Shown here in pieces: positions 8,651 to 17,511 of a DNA stretch of 64,000 nt. Made by a program: the position numbers and the translations under genes. A model generated the notes under the pieces. It ran no database searches, was not told the origin of the DNA, and saw nothing but the letters and a program-made list of their open reading frames with translations. The stretch is from positions 38,420 through 102,419 of the forward strand of contig NZ_SSOM01000079.1 in NCBI RefSeq assembly GCF_029871235.1. The letters run 5' to 3'. Within the stretch, counting starts at the first letter, position 1. Every line of letters starts with the position of its first letter. Source of the DNA: Pseudomonas sp. BN411 (GTDB lineage Bacteria > Pseudomonadota > Gammaproteobacteria > Pseudomonadales > Pseudomonadaceae).

Positions 8651-10009
8651 ATGAAATTCGTGAAAACTCTGATGGCGGCTTCCCTCGCGGTGGCCTTCGC
8701 TGGTTCCGTCCATGCCGCCGTTTCGCCCGCCGAAGCCGCAAAGCTGGGCAACAACCTGACCCTGGTAGGGGCCGAGAAAGCGGCCAGTGCCGATGGTTCG
8801 ATTCCGGCCTATGACGGTGGCCTGACCACCGCTCCGGCTGGCTTCAAGGCCGGCGACAGCATGCGCCCCGATCCCTTCGCCAGCGAAAAGCCGGTGATGT
8901 CGATCGACGGCAAGAACGTCGACCAGTACAAGAACCTGCTCAGCGCCACTACCGTGGAACTGGCCAAGCGTTACCCGGACTTCCGCGTTGATGTCTACCC
9001 GACCCACCGTACCGTGGCCATGCCGCAGCCGGTGCTGGACAACGCGGTGAAGAACGCCACCGGCGCCAAGACCGCCAATGACGGCCTGGCTCTGGAAAAC
9101 GTCCTGCCGGGCGTACCGTTCCCGATCCCGCAGTCGGGCGCCGAAGCCATGTGGAACCACCTGCTGCGTTACCAGGGTGTGACCATCAACTCCAAGTACG
9201 ACTCCTGGAACGTTGACGCCGCGGGCGTGGCTACCCTGGCCACCACCGGCCAGGCCTTCATCAACTACCCGATCTACGAAGACCTGAACAAGCCCATCGC
9301 CAATACCGACGTGTATTACCAGATGAAGCTGTACTACTCGGGTCCGGCCCGCCGCGCCGGCGAGGCGATCATGCTCAAGGACGCCGCCAACGCCGTCGAG
9401 CAGCCGCGCCGCGCCTGGCAGTACCTGCCCGGCCAGCGCCGCGTGAAGCTCGCGCCGAGCCTGGCTTACGACACCCCGAACCCGGGTACCGCCGGTGCCG
9501 GCACCTACGATGACGTGTTCGTCTTCAACGGCGCCCTGGACCGCTATGACTGGAAACTGGTTGGCAAGCAGGAACTCATCGTTCCCTACAACACCTACAA
9601 GCTGACCTACGCCCAGGACCCGAAGGCCCTGACCACCGCCAACCACCTGGCACCCGACTACGTGCGCTGGGAGAAGCACCGCGTCTGGGTTGTGGAAGGC
9701 ACGCTGAAGGCCGGCGCCCGTCACATCTACGCCAAGCGCCGCTTCTACCTGGATGAGGACAGCTGGGTCGCTCTGGCTTCCGACCAGTACGACGCCCGTG
9801 GGCAGATCTACCGTGGCTCCTTCGCCTTCCTCAGCCAGAGCTACGACAAGCAAGTACCGGACACCACCCCGTTCGTGATCTACGACCTGGTGGGTAACTC
9901 CTACAACATCAACGGCATCGTTGGCCCGTACGGCGGCATCCGTTATATCGACCCGCTGACCAAGGCTCAGTGGGCAGCAGAGTCCCTGGCTGGCGCCGGC
10001 ATTCGCTAA
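8651..10009 (+). CDS. DUF1329 family periplasmic protein
   Basis: 452 residues with a clean signal peptide (MKFVKTLMAASLAVAFAGSVHA, cleavage after AxA) and no lipobox. The mature protein begins VSPAEAAKLGNNLTLVGAEK, a typical DUF1329 start, and includes the conserved RRAWQYLPGQRRVKLAPSLAYDTPNP region and YDWKLVGKQELIVPYN. DUF1329 proteins are thought to have a LolA/LolB-like fold able to hold lipidic ligands, which is family knowledge only. It starts 41 bp after the DUF1302 gene, with an AGCAGGAG ribosome site, and a perfect hairpin with a T-rich tail follows its stop. Confidence 0.87.
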   Translation: MKFVKTLMAASLAVAFAGSVHAAVSPAEAAKLGNNLTLVGAEKAASADGSIPAYDGGLTTAPAGFKAGDSMRPDPFASEKPVMSIDGKNVDQYKNLLSATTVELAKRYPDFRVDVYPTHRTVAMPQPVLDNAVKNATGAKTANDGLALENVLPGVPFPIPQSGAEAMWNHLLRYQGVTINSKYDSWNVDAAGVATLATTGQAFINYPIYEDLNKPIANTDVYYQMKLYYSGPARRAGEAIMLKDAANAVEQPRRAWQYLPGQRRVKLAPSLAYDTPNPGTAGAGTYDDVFVFNGALDRYDWKLVGKQELIVPYNTYKLTYAQDPKALTTANHLAPDYVRWEKHRVWVVEGTLKAGARHIYAKRRFYLDEDSWVALASDQYDARGQIYRGSFAFLSQSYDKQVPDTTPFVIYDLVGNSYNINGIVGPYGGIRYIDPLTKAQWAAESLAGAGIR

Positions 10010-10017
10010 GCCAGGTT

Positions 10018-10067
10018 GGTTGCCGCTCCCTTTGAGTGTGGGGGAGCGGCAACCGCTTTCTTTTTCA
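10018..10067 (+). terminator. Rho-independent terminator inside the DUF1302-RND cluster
   Basis: 13-bp perfect stem: GGTTGCCGCTCCC (10018-10030) pairs with GGGAGCGGCAACC (10042-10054), 11-base loop, followed by GCTTTCTTTTT. It sits 8 bases after the DUF1329 stop and 14 bases before the next gene. It should uncouple expression of the two envelope proteins from the downstream genes. Confidence 0.85.
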
Positions 10068-10080
10068 GAGGACAGTCCCG

Positions 10081-11133
10081 ATGTTTTCTTTCAAGTTCAT
10101 CGCCCTGGGCATGGCCCTCATGGCGGGTAATGCCCAAGCCGCGTCCCTGGTCGATGTGCTCGACCTGCCGGCACAGCGCAGCGAACTGGCGGTACGCAGC
10201 CCCCTGCTGGACCTGGCCCAGGCCGGTCAGCGGCTGGTTGCCGTAGGCCAGCGTGGCCATATCCTTTATTCCGACGATCAGGGCGGCACCTGGACCCAGG
10301 CCAGCGTTCCGGTCAGCTCCGATCTCAATGCCGTACAGTTCCCCACGGCCAGCGATGGCTGGGCGGTAGGGCACGACGGCGTCGTGCTGCACAGCCGTGA
10401 CGGCGGCGCCAGCTGGGAGAAACAGCTCGATGGCCGCCAGCTCGGCCGCCTGATGCAGGACTACTACGCAACCCAGCCCGACGCCGCGCAATGGCTCGAC
10501 GAAGGCAAGCGCATCGAAACCGAAGGCGCCGACAAGCCCTTTCTCGATGTCTGGTTCAGTGATGCGCAAAACGGCTTCGTGGTCGGCGCCTTCAACCTGA
10601 TCTTCCGCACCCGCGACGGTGGCCAGAGCTGGCAGCCCTGGGCCGACCGCACCGACAACCCCTCCGGCTACCACCTCGCCGCCATTGCTGGCGATGGCAA
10701 GCAGGTATTCATCGCCGGGGAACAAGGCCTGCTGCTGCGCCTCGACGACAGCGGCGAGCGCTTCCAGGCCCTGACGTCGCCCTACCAGGGCAGCTTCTTC
10801 GGGCTCAGCGTCCAGCCTGACGTGGTCCTGGCCTACGGCCTGCGCGGCCACGCCTACCGTAGCGTCGATGGCGGTGCAAGCTGGAGCCAGGTCGAGACCG
10901 GGCTTAACGCCAGCATCACCGCGTCCGCTCGCGATGCGCGCGGCCAGATCTACCTGTTCGGCCAGACCGGCCAGGCCCTGGCCAGCACCGATCAGGGCAG
11001 CAGCTTCCATCACCTGGACATCGGCCAGCCGGTACCGGTCTACGGCGCCCTGGCGTCAACCGACAACGGCCTGCTGCTGGTGGGCGCGCGGGGCATTGCC
11101 CAGCGCACCGTGGCTACTGGAAAACAAGAATAA
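10081..11133 (+). CDS. Ycf48-like BNR/beta-propeller protein, exported
   Basis: 350 residues. A signal peptide (MFSFKFIALGMALMAGNAQA) precedes a propeller with repeated Asp-box-like blades: SDDQGGTWTQ, SRDGGASWEK, TRDGGQSWQP, SVDGGASWSQ, STDQGSSF. It resembles Ycf48/HCF136, assembly factors in phototrophs, but this family is also common next to RND genes in non-phototrophs. The ATG at 10081 has an AGAGGAC ribosome site and gives the signal peptide; an earlier in-frame ATG at 10036 lies inside the terminator hairpin and is rejected. The RND gene starts 18 bp downstream. A periplasmic scaffold or partner role for the pump is inference. Confidence 0.85.
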   Translation: MFSFKFIALGMALMAGNAQAASLVDVLDLPAQRSELAVRSPLLDLAQAGQRLVAVGQRGHILYSDDQGGTWTQASVPVSSDLNAVQFPTASDGWAVGHDGVVLHSRDGGASWEKQLDGRQLGRLMQDYYATQPDAAQWLDEGKRIETEGADKPFLDVWFSDAQNGFVVGAFNLIFRTRDGGQSWQPWADRTDNPSGYHLAAIAGDGKQVFIAGEQGLLLRLDDSGERFQALTSPYQGSFFGLSVQPDVVLAYGLRGHAYRSVDGGASWSQVETGLNASITASARDARGQIYLFGQTGQALASTDQGSSFHHLDIGQPVPVYGALASTDNGLLLVGARGIAQRTVATGKQE

Positions 11134-11151
11134 GAGCGAGGCGACCCCATC

Positions 11152-13680
11152 ATGGGCGGCATTAAACAAACCGCGATGCCGGTAATCCGGGATCTGAAAG
11201 ACTTCGATGCGCGAAGCGGCAACCTGCTCGAGCGCATGGTGTTCAACAACCGGCTGTCGTTCGTGGCCGGCATCCTCCTGGTGACCCTGCTGCTGGGCTA
11301 CATGGCCATTACCCGCCTGGAGCTCAAGCCCAGTTTCGAGAAGATGATTCCCCAGGGGCATCCGTACATCCAGAACTTCCTGGACAATCGCAAGGCCCTG
11401 CGCGGCCTGGGTAACAGCGTGCGGGTCGTGGTGGAGAACACCAAGGGCGACATTTTCGACCCGGCCTACCTCGACGCCCTCAAGCAGGTGCATGACGAGC
11501 TGTTCCTCACCCCCGGCGTCGACCGCGCCTGGATGAAGTCCCTCTGGGCTCCCGGTGTGCGCTGGACCGAAGTGACCGAGGAAGGCTTCCAGGGCGGCCC
11601 GGTCATGCCTGATGGCTACGACGGCTCGCCAGCCAGCATCGAGCAGCTGCGGCAGAACATCGCCCGCGCCGGCATCGTCGGCAGCCTGGTGGCCAACGAC
11701 TTCAAATCCACCATGCTGGTGGTTCCGCTGCTGGACCAGGCCACTGCCGGCGGCCAAGGCGTGGACTACCACCAGTTCTCCCGCACCCTGGAAGACAAGT
11801 TCCGCCTGCGCTTCGAATACGCCGGCGATACCAGGGCCCAGGCTTCGGGCGAAGAAGGGCAGGGCGCGATCAAGATCCGCGTCATCGGCTTCGCCAAGCT
11901 GGTGGGTGACCTGATCGACGGCCTGATGCGCGTCATGGCCTTCTTCGGCCTGGCCGTGGTCACCGCCTTCTTCATCATCCTGGCCTACACCCGCTGCCTG
12001 CGCAGCAGCCTGCTGGTGATCGTCTGCTCGCTGCTGGCGGTGGTCTGGCAGCTCGGCATCGTCGCCTGGCTGGGCTACGCGCTGGACCCGTACTCGATCC
12101 TGGTGCCGTTCCTGATCTTCGCCATCGGCGTGTCCCACGCGGCGCAGAAGATGAACGGCATCATGCAGGACATCGCCCTGGGCACCCATCGCCTGGTGGC
12201 GGCACGCTACACCTTCCGCCGCCTGTTCCTGGCCGGCGTCACCGCGCTGCTGGCCGACGCGGTGGGCTTTGCGGTGCTGATGCTGATCGACATCCCGGTG
12301 ATCCAGGACCTGGCCATCACCGCCAGCATCGGCGTGGCTGTACTGATTCTCACGACCCTGCTGATGATGCCGGTGGCGCTGTCCTACGTTGGCGTGGGCA
12401 AGAAAGCCGCCGAGCGCGCCCTGCGCATCGACACCAACGCCGCCGCGCACAAGGGCTTCGGCCATGTCTGGGACTTCCTCGACCGTTTCACCGAGAAGCG
12501 CTGGGCCCTGACCACCGTCGCCCTGGCCTCGGTGCTGGGCGTGGCGGGCTTCATGGTCAGCCTGCACCTGCAGATCGGCGACCTGGATGCCGGCGCACCG
12601 GAACTGCGTCCGGAGTCCCGCTACAACCGTGACAACGCCTACATCACCAGTCATTACGCACTGTCCAGCGACCTGTTCGCGGTCATGGTGAAGACGGCGC
12701 CCGAGGGCTGCCTGAACTACCAGACCCTGATCCAGGCCGACCGTCTGGCCTGGGCCCTGCAACAGCACCCGAACGTGCAGGCCACGACATCCCTGGCCAA
12801 CGCGGTTCGGCAGATCACCGCCGGCACCTACGAGGGCAACCCGAAGTTCCTCAGCCTGCAGCGCAACCAGGACGTGCTCAACTACGCCGCCCAACAGGCG
12901 TCGGTGAACACCCCCGAGTTGTTCAACACCGACTGCTCGCTGATGCCGGTGATCGCGTTCCTGAAGGATCACAAGGCCCAGACCCTGGACGAGGTGGTGG
13001 CCATCGCCGACCGCTTTGCCGCTGAAAACAGCAGCGAAGATCGCCAGTTCCTGCTGGCGGCGGGCAGCGCCGGTATCGAGGCGGCGACCAACATCGTCGT
13101 GCGCGAAGCCAACCGCACCATGCTGCTCTACGTCTACCTGGCGGTAACCCTGTTCTGCCTGGTCACCTTCCGCAGCTGGCGGGCGACCCTGGTGGCGCTG
13201 CTGCCGCTGGTGCTCACTTCGGTGCTCTGCGAGGCGCTGATGGTGGTGATGGGTATTGGCGTGAAGGTCGCCACCCTGCCGGTGATTGCGCTTGGCGTGG
13301 GCATCGGCGTCGACTATGCGTTGTACCTGCTCAGCGTGCAGCTGCAGTTCCAGCGCCAGGGCCTTTCGCTGGCGGAGTCCTACAAAAAGGCGGTGTCGTT
13401 CACTGGACGGGTCGTCGGGCTGGTGGGCATTACCCTGGCCGCCGGCGTGGTGTGCTGGGCCTGGTCGCCGATCAAGTTCCAGGCCGACATGGGCATCCTG
13501 CTCACCTTCATGTTCGTCTGGAACATGATCGGCGCGCTGATCCTGATTCCGGCGCTGTCGTACTTCCTGCTGCGCGAACGCGGCGAAGCGACGCGTCCGG
13601 TCACCCCGGCCGATGAACCGGTCGCAAACTCGACCACCGAGGCCGCGCAAAGCAGCCGGATGGAGTCCGTGCAACCCTGA
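11152..13680 (+). CDS. RND/MMPL superfamily transporter
   Basis: 842 residues with the two-fold RND layout: helix 1 near residues 36-55, a periplasmic domain, helices 2-6 near 255-420, a second single helix near 455, a second periplasmic domain, and a last helix bundle from about 660 to 830. The second sterol-sensing-like bundle contains ALGVGIGVDYALYLL, with the Asp expected in proton relay; the equivalent place in the first bundle reads FAIGVSHAAQKMNG, without an acidic residue, typical of this subfamily. At about 840 residues it is shorter than AcrB-type pumps and fits MMPL/lipid-type exporters. Substrate unknown. Confidence 0.88.
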   Translation: MGGIKQTAMPVIRDLKDFDARSGNLLERMVFNNRLSFVAGILLVTLLLGYMAITRLELKPSFEKMIPQGHPYIQNFLDNRKALRGLGNSVRVVVENTKGDIFDPAYLDALKQVHDELFLTPGVDRAWMKSLWAPGVRWTEVTEEGFQGGPVMPDGYDGSPASIEQLRQNIARAGIVGSLVANDFKSTMLVVPLLDQATAGGQGVDYHQFSRTLEDKFRLRFEYAGDTRAQASGEEGQGAIKIRVIGFAKLVGDLIDGLMRVMAFFGLAVVTAFFIILAYTRCLRSSLLVIVCSLLAVVWQLGIVAWLGYALDPYSILVPFLIFAIGVSHAAQKMNGIMQDIALGTHRLVAARYTFRRLFLAGVTALLADAVGFAVLMLIDIPVIQDLAITASIGVAVLILTTLLMMPVALSYVGVGKKAAERALRIDTNAAAHKGFGHVWDFLDRFTEKRWALTTVALASVLGVAGFMVSLHLQIGDLDAGAPELRPESRYNRDNAYITSHYALSSDLFAVMVKTAPEGCLNYQTLIQADRLAWALQQHPNVQATTSLANAVRQITAGTYEGNPKFLSLQRNQDVLNYAAQQASVNTPELFNTDCSLMPVIAFLKDHKAQTLDEVVAIADRFAAENSSEDRQFLLAAGSAGIEAATNIVVREANRTMLLYVYLAVTLFCLVTFRSWRATLVALLPLVLTSVLCEALMVVMGIGVKVATLPVIALGVGIGVDYALYLLSVQLQFQRQGLSLAESYKKAVSFTGRVVGLVGITLAAGVVCWAWSPIKFQADMGILLTFMFVWNMIGALILIPALSYFLLRERGEATRPVTPADEPVANSTTEAAQSSRMESVQP

Positions 13681-13710
13681 CCCGCAAGCGAAGGAACTTG
13701 GACTAATCTG

Positions 13711-13763
13711 GAAAACGGGGGATCGCCGCCGGTCGCTTTGCGGCAGGCGGCGATACCGTTTTC
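13711..13763. promoter_or_regulatory. Large imperfect inverted repeat after the RND gene
   Basis: GAAAACGG (13711-13718) pairs with CCGTTTTC (13756-13763), and inside it ATCGCCGCC (13722-13730) pairs with GGCGGCGAT (13746-13754). The 17 paired bases are separated by a small GGG/A bulge. There is no run of T after it, so it is not a classic terminator; it lies 31 bp after the RND stop and 58 bp before the DUF3302 gene. It may be a Rho-dependent boundary, an mRNA stabiliser or an operator. Confidence 0.6.
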
Positions 13764-13821
13764 GGATTCGTCGACGTGCCTGCTTCCATGTTGTGAAGGC
13801 CGTCTCCAAGGACATAACAAC

Positions 13822-14172
13822 ATGCTTGATTACTTCGCGCTGGGCGTACTCTTCTTCGTGGGGATCGTGCTGTTCTACGGCATCATCGTCCTCCACGACA
13901 TTCCCTACGAAATTGCCGTACACCGTAACCATCCCCACCAGGACGCTATCCATGCCGCCGGCTGGGTGAGCCTGTTCACCCTCCATGCGCTGTGGCCCTT
14001 CCTGTGGATCTGGGCCATGTTGTACCGCGAGGACCGTGGATGGGGCTTCGACCACGGCAAGCCCGGCGCCACCCAGGACGCTGAGTTGGCAAAGGAACTG
14101 GCGGAGCTGCGCCAGCGCATCGAACAGCTCGAAGGACGCACGCCGGCCTCCCCGGGCGAGAAGAAGGATTAA
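13822..14172 (+). CDS. DUF3302 small membrane protein, YiaW-like
   Basis: 116 residues. Two hydrophobic helices (MLDYFALGVLFFVGIVLFYG and LFTLHALWPFLWIWAML) flank a conserved HDIPYEIAVHRNHPHQDAIHAAGWVSL segment; a charged coiled-coil tail (ELAKELAELRQRIEQLE) follows. It matches the YiaW-type DUF3302 proteins, which are encoded next to a YiaV-type membrane fusion protein, as here with a 3 bp gap. AAGGACA 8 bases before the ATG is the ribosome site; this fixes the start over an in-frame ATG at 13738. Function unknown; a partner subunit of the HlyD-like protein is likely. Confidence 0.82.
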   Translation: MLDYFALGVLFFVGIVLFYGIIVLHDIPYEIAVHRNHPHQDAIHAAGWVSLFTLHALWPFLWIWAMLYREDRGWGFDHGKPGATQDAELAKELAELRQRIEQLEGRTPASPGEKKD

Positions 14173-14175
14173 GCC

Positions 14176-15135
14176 ATGGATCTGTTACTAGTCCTCACCT
14201 ATACGGCGTTCTGCGTTGCCATCTTCAAGATCTTCAAGATCCCGTTGAACAAGTGGAGCGTGCCCACCGCCGTGCTGGGCGGCATCGTGCTGATCGGCGC
14301 GCTGATCTTCCTGATGAACTACAACCACCCCTATTCGGAAGTGGCGCGGACCTACTTCGTTTCGGTGCCCATCGTGCCGGAGGTGTCCGGCCAGGTGATC
14401 GAAGTACCAGTCAAGGCCAACCAGCCCCTGGAAAAGGGTGATGTGCTGTTCCGCATCGACCCGACGCCATTCGAGAACAAGTTGAAGTCCATCCAGGCGC
14501 AATTGATCTCGGCCCGTGCCGACCAGTCCCGCGCCCGTGAACTGGCCGCACGCAATGTCGGCAACCGCCGCGACGTGGACCTCACCACGGCGCGGGTGGA
14601 TGACCTGCAGGCGCAACTCAATATCGCCAAGTTCGATCTCGACAACACCGTGGTGCGCGCGCCGAGCAAGGGCTTCGTCTCCCATGTGTCCCTGCGTCCG
14701 GGCGTGCGTGCGGTGAAGTTGCCGCTGCGTCCCTCCATGGTCTTCATCCCTGACGAAGGGTTCTATTTCATCGCCTGGATGCGGCAGAACAGCCAGCTGC
14801 GTCTGAGCACTGGCGATGAGGCGGAAGTGGCCTTCGACGGCATTCCCGGCCGCGTCTTCAAGGGTGAGGTGAAGCAGGTGATTCCCGTTATCGGCGAAGG
14901 CCAGGTGCAACCGTCCGGCACGCTGATCAGCTTCACCGGGTCGCCACCACCGGGCCGCGTGCCGGTGTTCATCGAAATCACCGATCCGGAATACGCCCAG
15001 TACGCGGCCCTGATGCCCGGAGGTTCCTATGGCCAGGCGGCGCTCTACAGCAAGCACTTCCACCATGTGGCGATCATGCGCAAGATCCTCCTGCGCATGG
15101 CAGCCTGGATGAACTACATCTTCCCGTTCCACTAG
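14176..15135 (+). CDS. HlyD/YiaV-type membrane fusion protein
   Basis: 319 residues. Two N-terminal hydrophobic helices (residues 1-22 and about 29-50) are followed by the biotinyl-lipoyl half motif (VPIVPEVSGQVIEVPVKANQPLEKGDVLFRIDP), a short coiled coil (about 95-150), the second lipoyl half (NTVVRAPSKGFVSHVSLRPG) and a beta-barrel. Having two N-terminal helices rather than one is typical of YiaV/AaeA-like proteins. No dedicated outer-membrane channel or AaeB-type pump is adjacent, so it is either an orphan adaptor working with DUF3302 or serves the RND transporter upstream. A strong terminator follows. Confidence 0.87.
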   Translation: MDLLLVLTYTAFCVAIFKIFKIPLNKWSVPTAVLGGIVLIGALIFLMNYNHPYSEVARTYFVSVPIVPEVSGQVIEVPVKANQPLEKGDVLFRIDPTPFENKLKSIQAQLISARADQSRARELAARNVGNRRDVDLTTARVDDLQAQLNIAKFDLDNTVVRAPSKGFVSHVSLRPGVRAVKLPLRPSMVFIPDEGFYFIAWMRQNSQLRLSTGDEAEVAFDGIPGRVFKGEVKQVIPVIGEGQVQPSGTLISFTGSPPPGRVPVFIEITDPEYAQYAALMPGGSYGQAALYSKHFHHVAIMRKILLRMAAWMNYIFPFH

Positions 15136-15147
15136 GTTCGGGTGAGG

Positions 15148-15184
15148 GGCCGCCATGGAACGCTGTAGGCCATGGCGGCCTTTC
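15148..15184 (+). terminator. Terminator after the HlyD-like gene
   Basis: 11-bp perfect stem GGCCGCCATGG (15148-15158) with CCATGGCGGCC (15170-15180), an 11-base loop, and a short TTT tail. It lies 12 bp after the stop. Confidence 0.75.
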
Positions 15185-15319
15185 CTGGGTGTTTCCGCGT
15201 CAGCCCGCCATTGCTGAGTGCCCGGTCAAGGCCTGCATCGCTTCGGACCGGGGCACGCTTGCTGCCATAAAAGGTGCGGACATTCCGCGGGCGGGGAAAC
15301 TCGCCTAGCAGCTCCGCAC

Positions 15320-17278
15320 CTAGAGTTGGAACTGCGCCACCAATTGCTCCTGGCTTCCGGCCACCCTTCGCAAGTGCTCGCCGCATTCGCGGGTGTGAGC
15401 AGCGGTGCGACGGTTCTCGACGGTCATGTCACTGAGTCTGTGCATGTGCTGATTGACCGACTGAGTGCTGGCCGCCTGCTGTTCGGCCGCAGCAGCGATC
15501 TGGAATGCCAGGGCGTGGACGTCCTTCAGCGAGTCGTCCAAGTGAGCGAGCGAGGCGAGCACGGCCTGGGTTTCCAGCTCGAGCGCGCGCGCCTGTTCGC
15601 TTGAGGCTCCCATGCGCGACTGCGCCTCGCCGGAGGAGTCGCCGAGGGCGGCGACGATCGCGACTATCTCCTCGGTGGCCCGCTGGGTCTTCTGCGCCAG
15701 ATTGCGTACCTCGTCGGCCACCACGGCGAAGCCGCGGCCCTGATCGCCGGCACGGGCCGCTTCAATGGCCGCATTGAGGGCAAGCAGGTTGGTCTGCTCG
15801 GCGATGGCGCGGATCACTTCCAGCACCGAGCCGATCTGCCGGCTGTCGGTTGCCAGGGCTTGCACCACCTGGTCAGCGCCGCGCAGGCCGGCGAGCAGCC
15901 GGTCCTGCTGGCCGATCATGCGTTGCAGGCTGCCCTGCACGGTCGCGAATGCGTCGCGTGCGGCGGCACTTCCATCGGCGCTCTGGCTGGCATTGTCGGC
16001 AATTCCCTGGACGGTGATGGCCATCTGGTCGACGGCGCTGACCACCATCTCCAGGGCTTCCTGTTGCTGGTCCAGGCTGCTGCTGGTGTGTCCGGCGGCC
16101 CCGAGGATGTCACCACTGGCGGCGTCCACCGCATGGCTGGCCTGGTGCATTCGCTCGACCACCTGACGCCAGGCCCGGGCCATCTCGTGCAGGGCCTGCA
16201 TCAGGCCACTGTGCCCGCTGGTATCGGTGCCGAGGCGCAGCTCGCCAGCGGCCAGGCGTTGGGCCAACTCAGCCATGCGTCGTGGCTCACCGCCCAGCGG
16301 GCGCATCACACTGCGGCTGACCAGCCAGGTGGCCACGGCCACTGCGGCCATGGTCAGTGCCACCAGCAGCAGGACCCGCCACATCAATGCACGTACCGGG
16401 GCGAAGGCTTGCTCCTGATCCATCTCGGCAATCAGTGCCCAGCGCTGGCCGTCCAGTTGCAGGGGAACGAAGGCCTTGAGCACGGGCTGGCCGTTGAGAC
16501 CGGCTTCTGCCAGGCGTCCCTGCTCGCCATTCAGGGCGCGGCCGATCGCCTCGCCGGGCAGGGGGACAGCCTGTTCGTCGGCGCGCTGAACCCGGTGCTC
16601 GGCAAAGCGCGCCGAGTCGGAACGCATGTGACCGTCGGTACCCACCAGGTAGGTTTCGCCGGCTTCGCCCAGGCCCTGGCGAGCCTGCATCACCCGGTTC
16701 AATTCGGACAGCGGCAGCTCAAGCACCAGCAGTGCTTTGAGTTCTTCTTCGCCGCGGATCGGCGTGGCAAGGAACTGGCTGGGTTCACTGCTCGTTGCGT
16801 TCACGGCCAGGTCTCCGATTTGCACCTGACCACTGTCCAAGGCGCTGCGCACGACCCGACCCAGCGACGTGTCGCGCCAGGCGGCATCGCCCAGGTTCTG
16901 CTGGTAGTCGGCACCGCGCTGCAGGCTGAAAAGCACCTGTCCGTCAGGGGAAACCAGTTTGAGTTCGCGATAGCCGAACGTGGCGACGAAATTCTCGAAG
17001 ATCGGCCGGTCGTAGTTGGCGCTGGTGATCAAGGATGTGGCGTCCAGTCCGGCGTAGCTGGTACCGAGGTTGCTCGCCAGGGCAGCGAGTTGGTTGCGCC
17101 GCGCTTGCCAGCTGTCTTGCAGTTGCTGTTGTTTGATATTCGCTACGGCTTCCAGCGCATCAAGCGCCTGCTCGCGCAGGGCCTGGCTGGCCTGCTGATA
17201 CACCGTGAAAGCCATGATCAACACTGGTATCAGGCCGATCAGCAGAAAGCTGACGGCCAGTTTTACGCGCAACGGCAT
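15320..17278 (-). CDS. Methyl-accepting chemotaxis protein
   Basis: 652 residues, class with a large Cache-type periplasmic sensor. Helix 1 is near residues 8-28, the ligand domain runs to about 290, and helix 2 is [23 protein letters not shown] follows ([22 protein letters not shown]), then the signalling domain with the hairpin core ([36 protein letters not shown]). No C-terminal CheR-binding pentapeptide is seen. The ATG at 17278 places the basic [11 protein letters not shown] start before helix 1; an in-frame ATG at 17338 adds 20 unlikely residues. No che genes are nearby. Ligand unknown. Confidence 0.92.
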   Translation of the reverse strand: MPLRVKLAVSFLLIGLIPVLIMAFTVYQQASQALREQALDALEAVANIKQQQLQDSWQARRNQLAALASNLGTSYAGLDATSLITSANYDRPIFENFVATFGYRELKLVSPDGQVLFSLQRGADYQQNLGDAAWRDTSLGRVVRSALDSGQVQIGDLAVNATSSEPSQFLATPIRGEEELKALLVLELPLSELNRVMQARQGLGEAGETYLVGTDGHMRSDSARFAEHRVQRADEQAVPLPGEAIGRALNGEQGRLAEAGLNGQPVLKAFVPLQLDGQRWALIAEMDQEQAFAPVRALMWRVLLLVALTMAAVAVATWLVSRSVMRPLGGEPRRMAELAQRLAAGELRLGTDTSGHSGLMQALHEMARAWRQVVERMHQASHAVDAASGDILGAAGHTSSSLDQQQEALEMVVSAVDQMAITVQGIADNASQSADGSAAARDAFATVQGSLQRMIGQQDRLLAGLRGADQVVQALATDSRQIGSVLEVIRAIAEQTNLLALNAAIEAARAGDQGRGFAVVADEVRNLAQKTQRATEEIVAIVAALGDSSGEAQSRMGASSEQARALELETQAVLASLAHLDDSLKDVHALAFQIAAAAEQQAASTQSVNQHMHRLSDMTVENRRTAAHTRECGEHLRRVAGSQEQLVAQFQL

Positions 17279-17511
17279 GTCGTGAGACTCCGCGTGTAGA
17301 TGGGTGACAGAGAGGTAGACGCGTAAAAAATTCTGCAAGAAGCGTGCAAATTGTTTGACGTAGTGTCAATAAAATTGAGCGATGGACGGGCGAGGCCGTG
17401 ATTCCGGCCGCCAGAGCAGCATGCTGGCGGCGTAGCGGCTGCCGTAACGCCTGGCAAAAAAGGCGCCTGGGACAGCGCAGGTGAATAGTCCGGTAACGGA
17501 CAGGGATAGTT

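Noticed and set aside
6033..8741. 902-codon minus-strand frame opposite the hydrolase and DUF1302 genes
   Set aside because: Low-complexity Val/Gly/Ala/Arg sequence spanning two real genes and their spacer; no family features.
11056..14055. 999-codon open frame on the minus strand opposite the RND and DUF3302 genes
   Set aside because: It is the shadow of GC-rich codons in the real genes: rich in Gln, His, Ala and Gly with no domain, and the plus-strand proteins are clearly recognisable.
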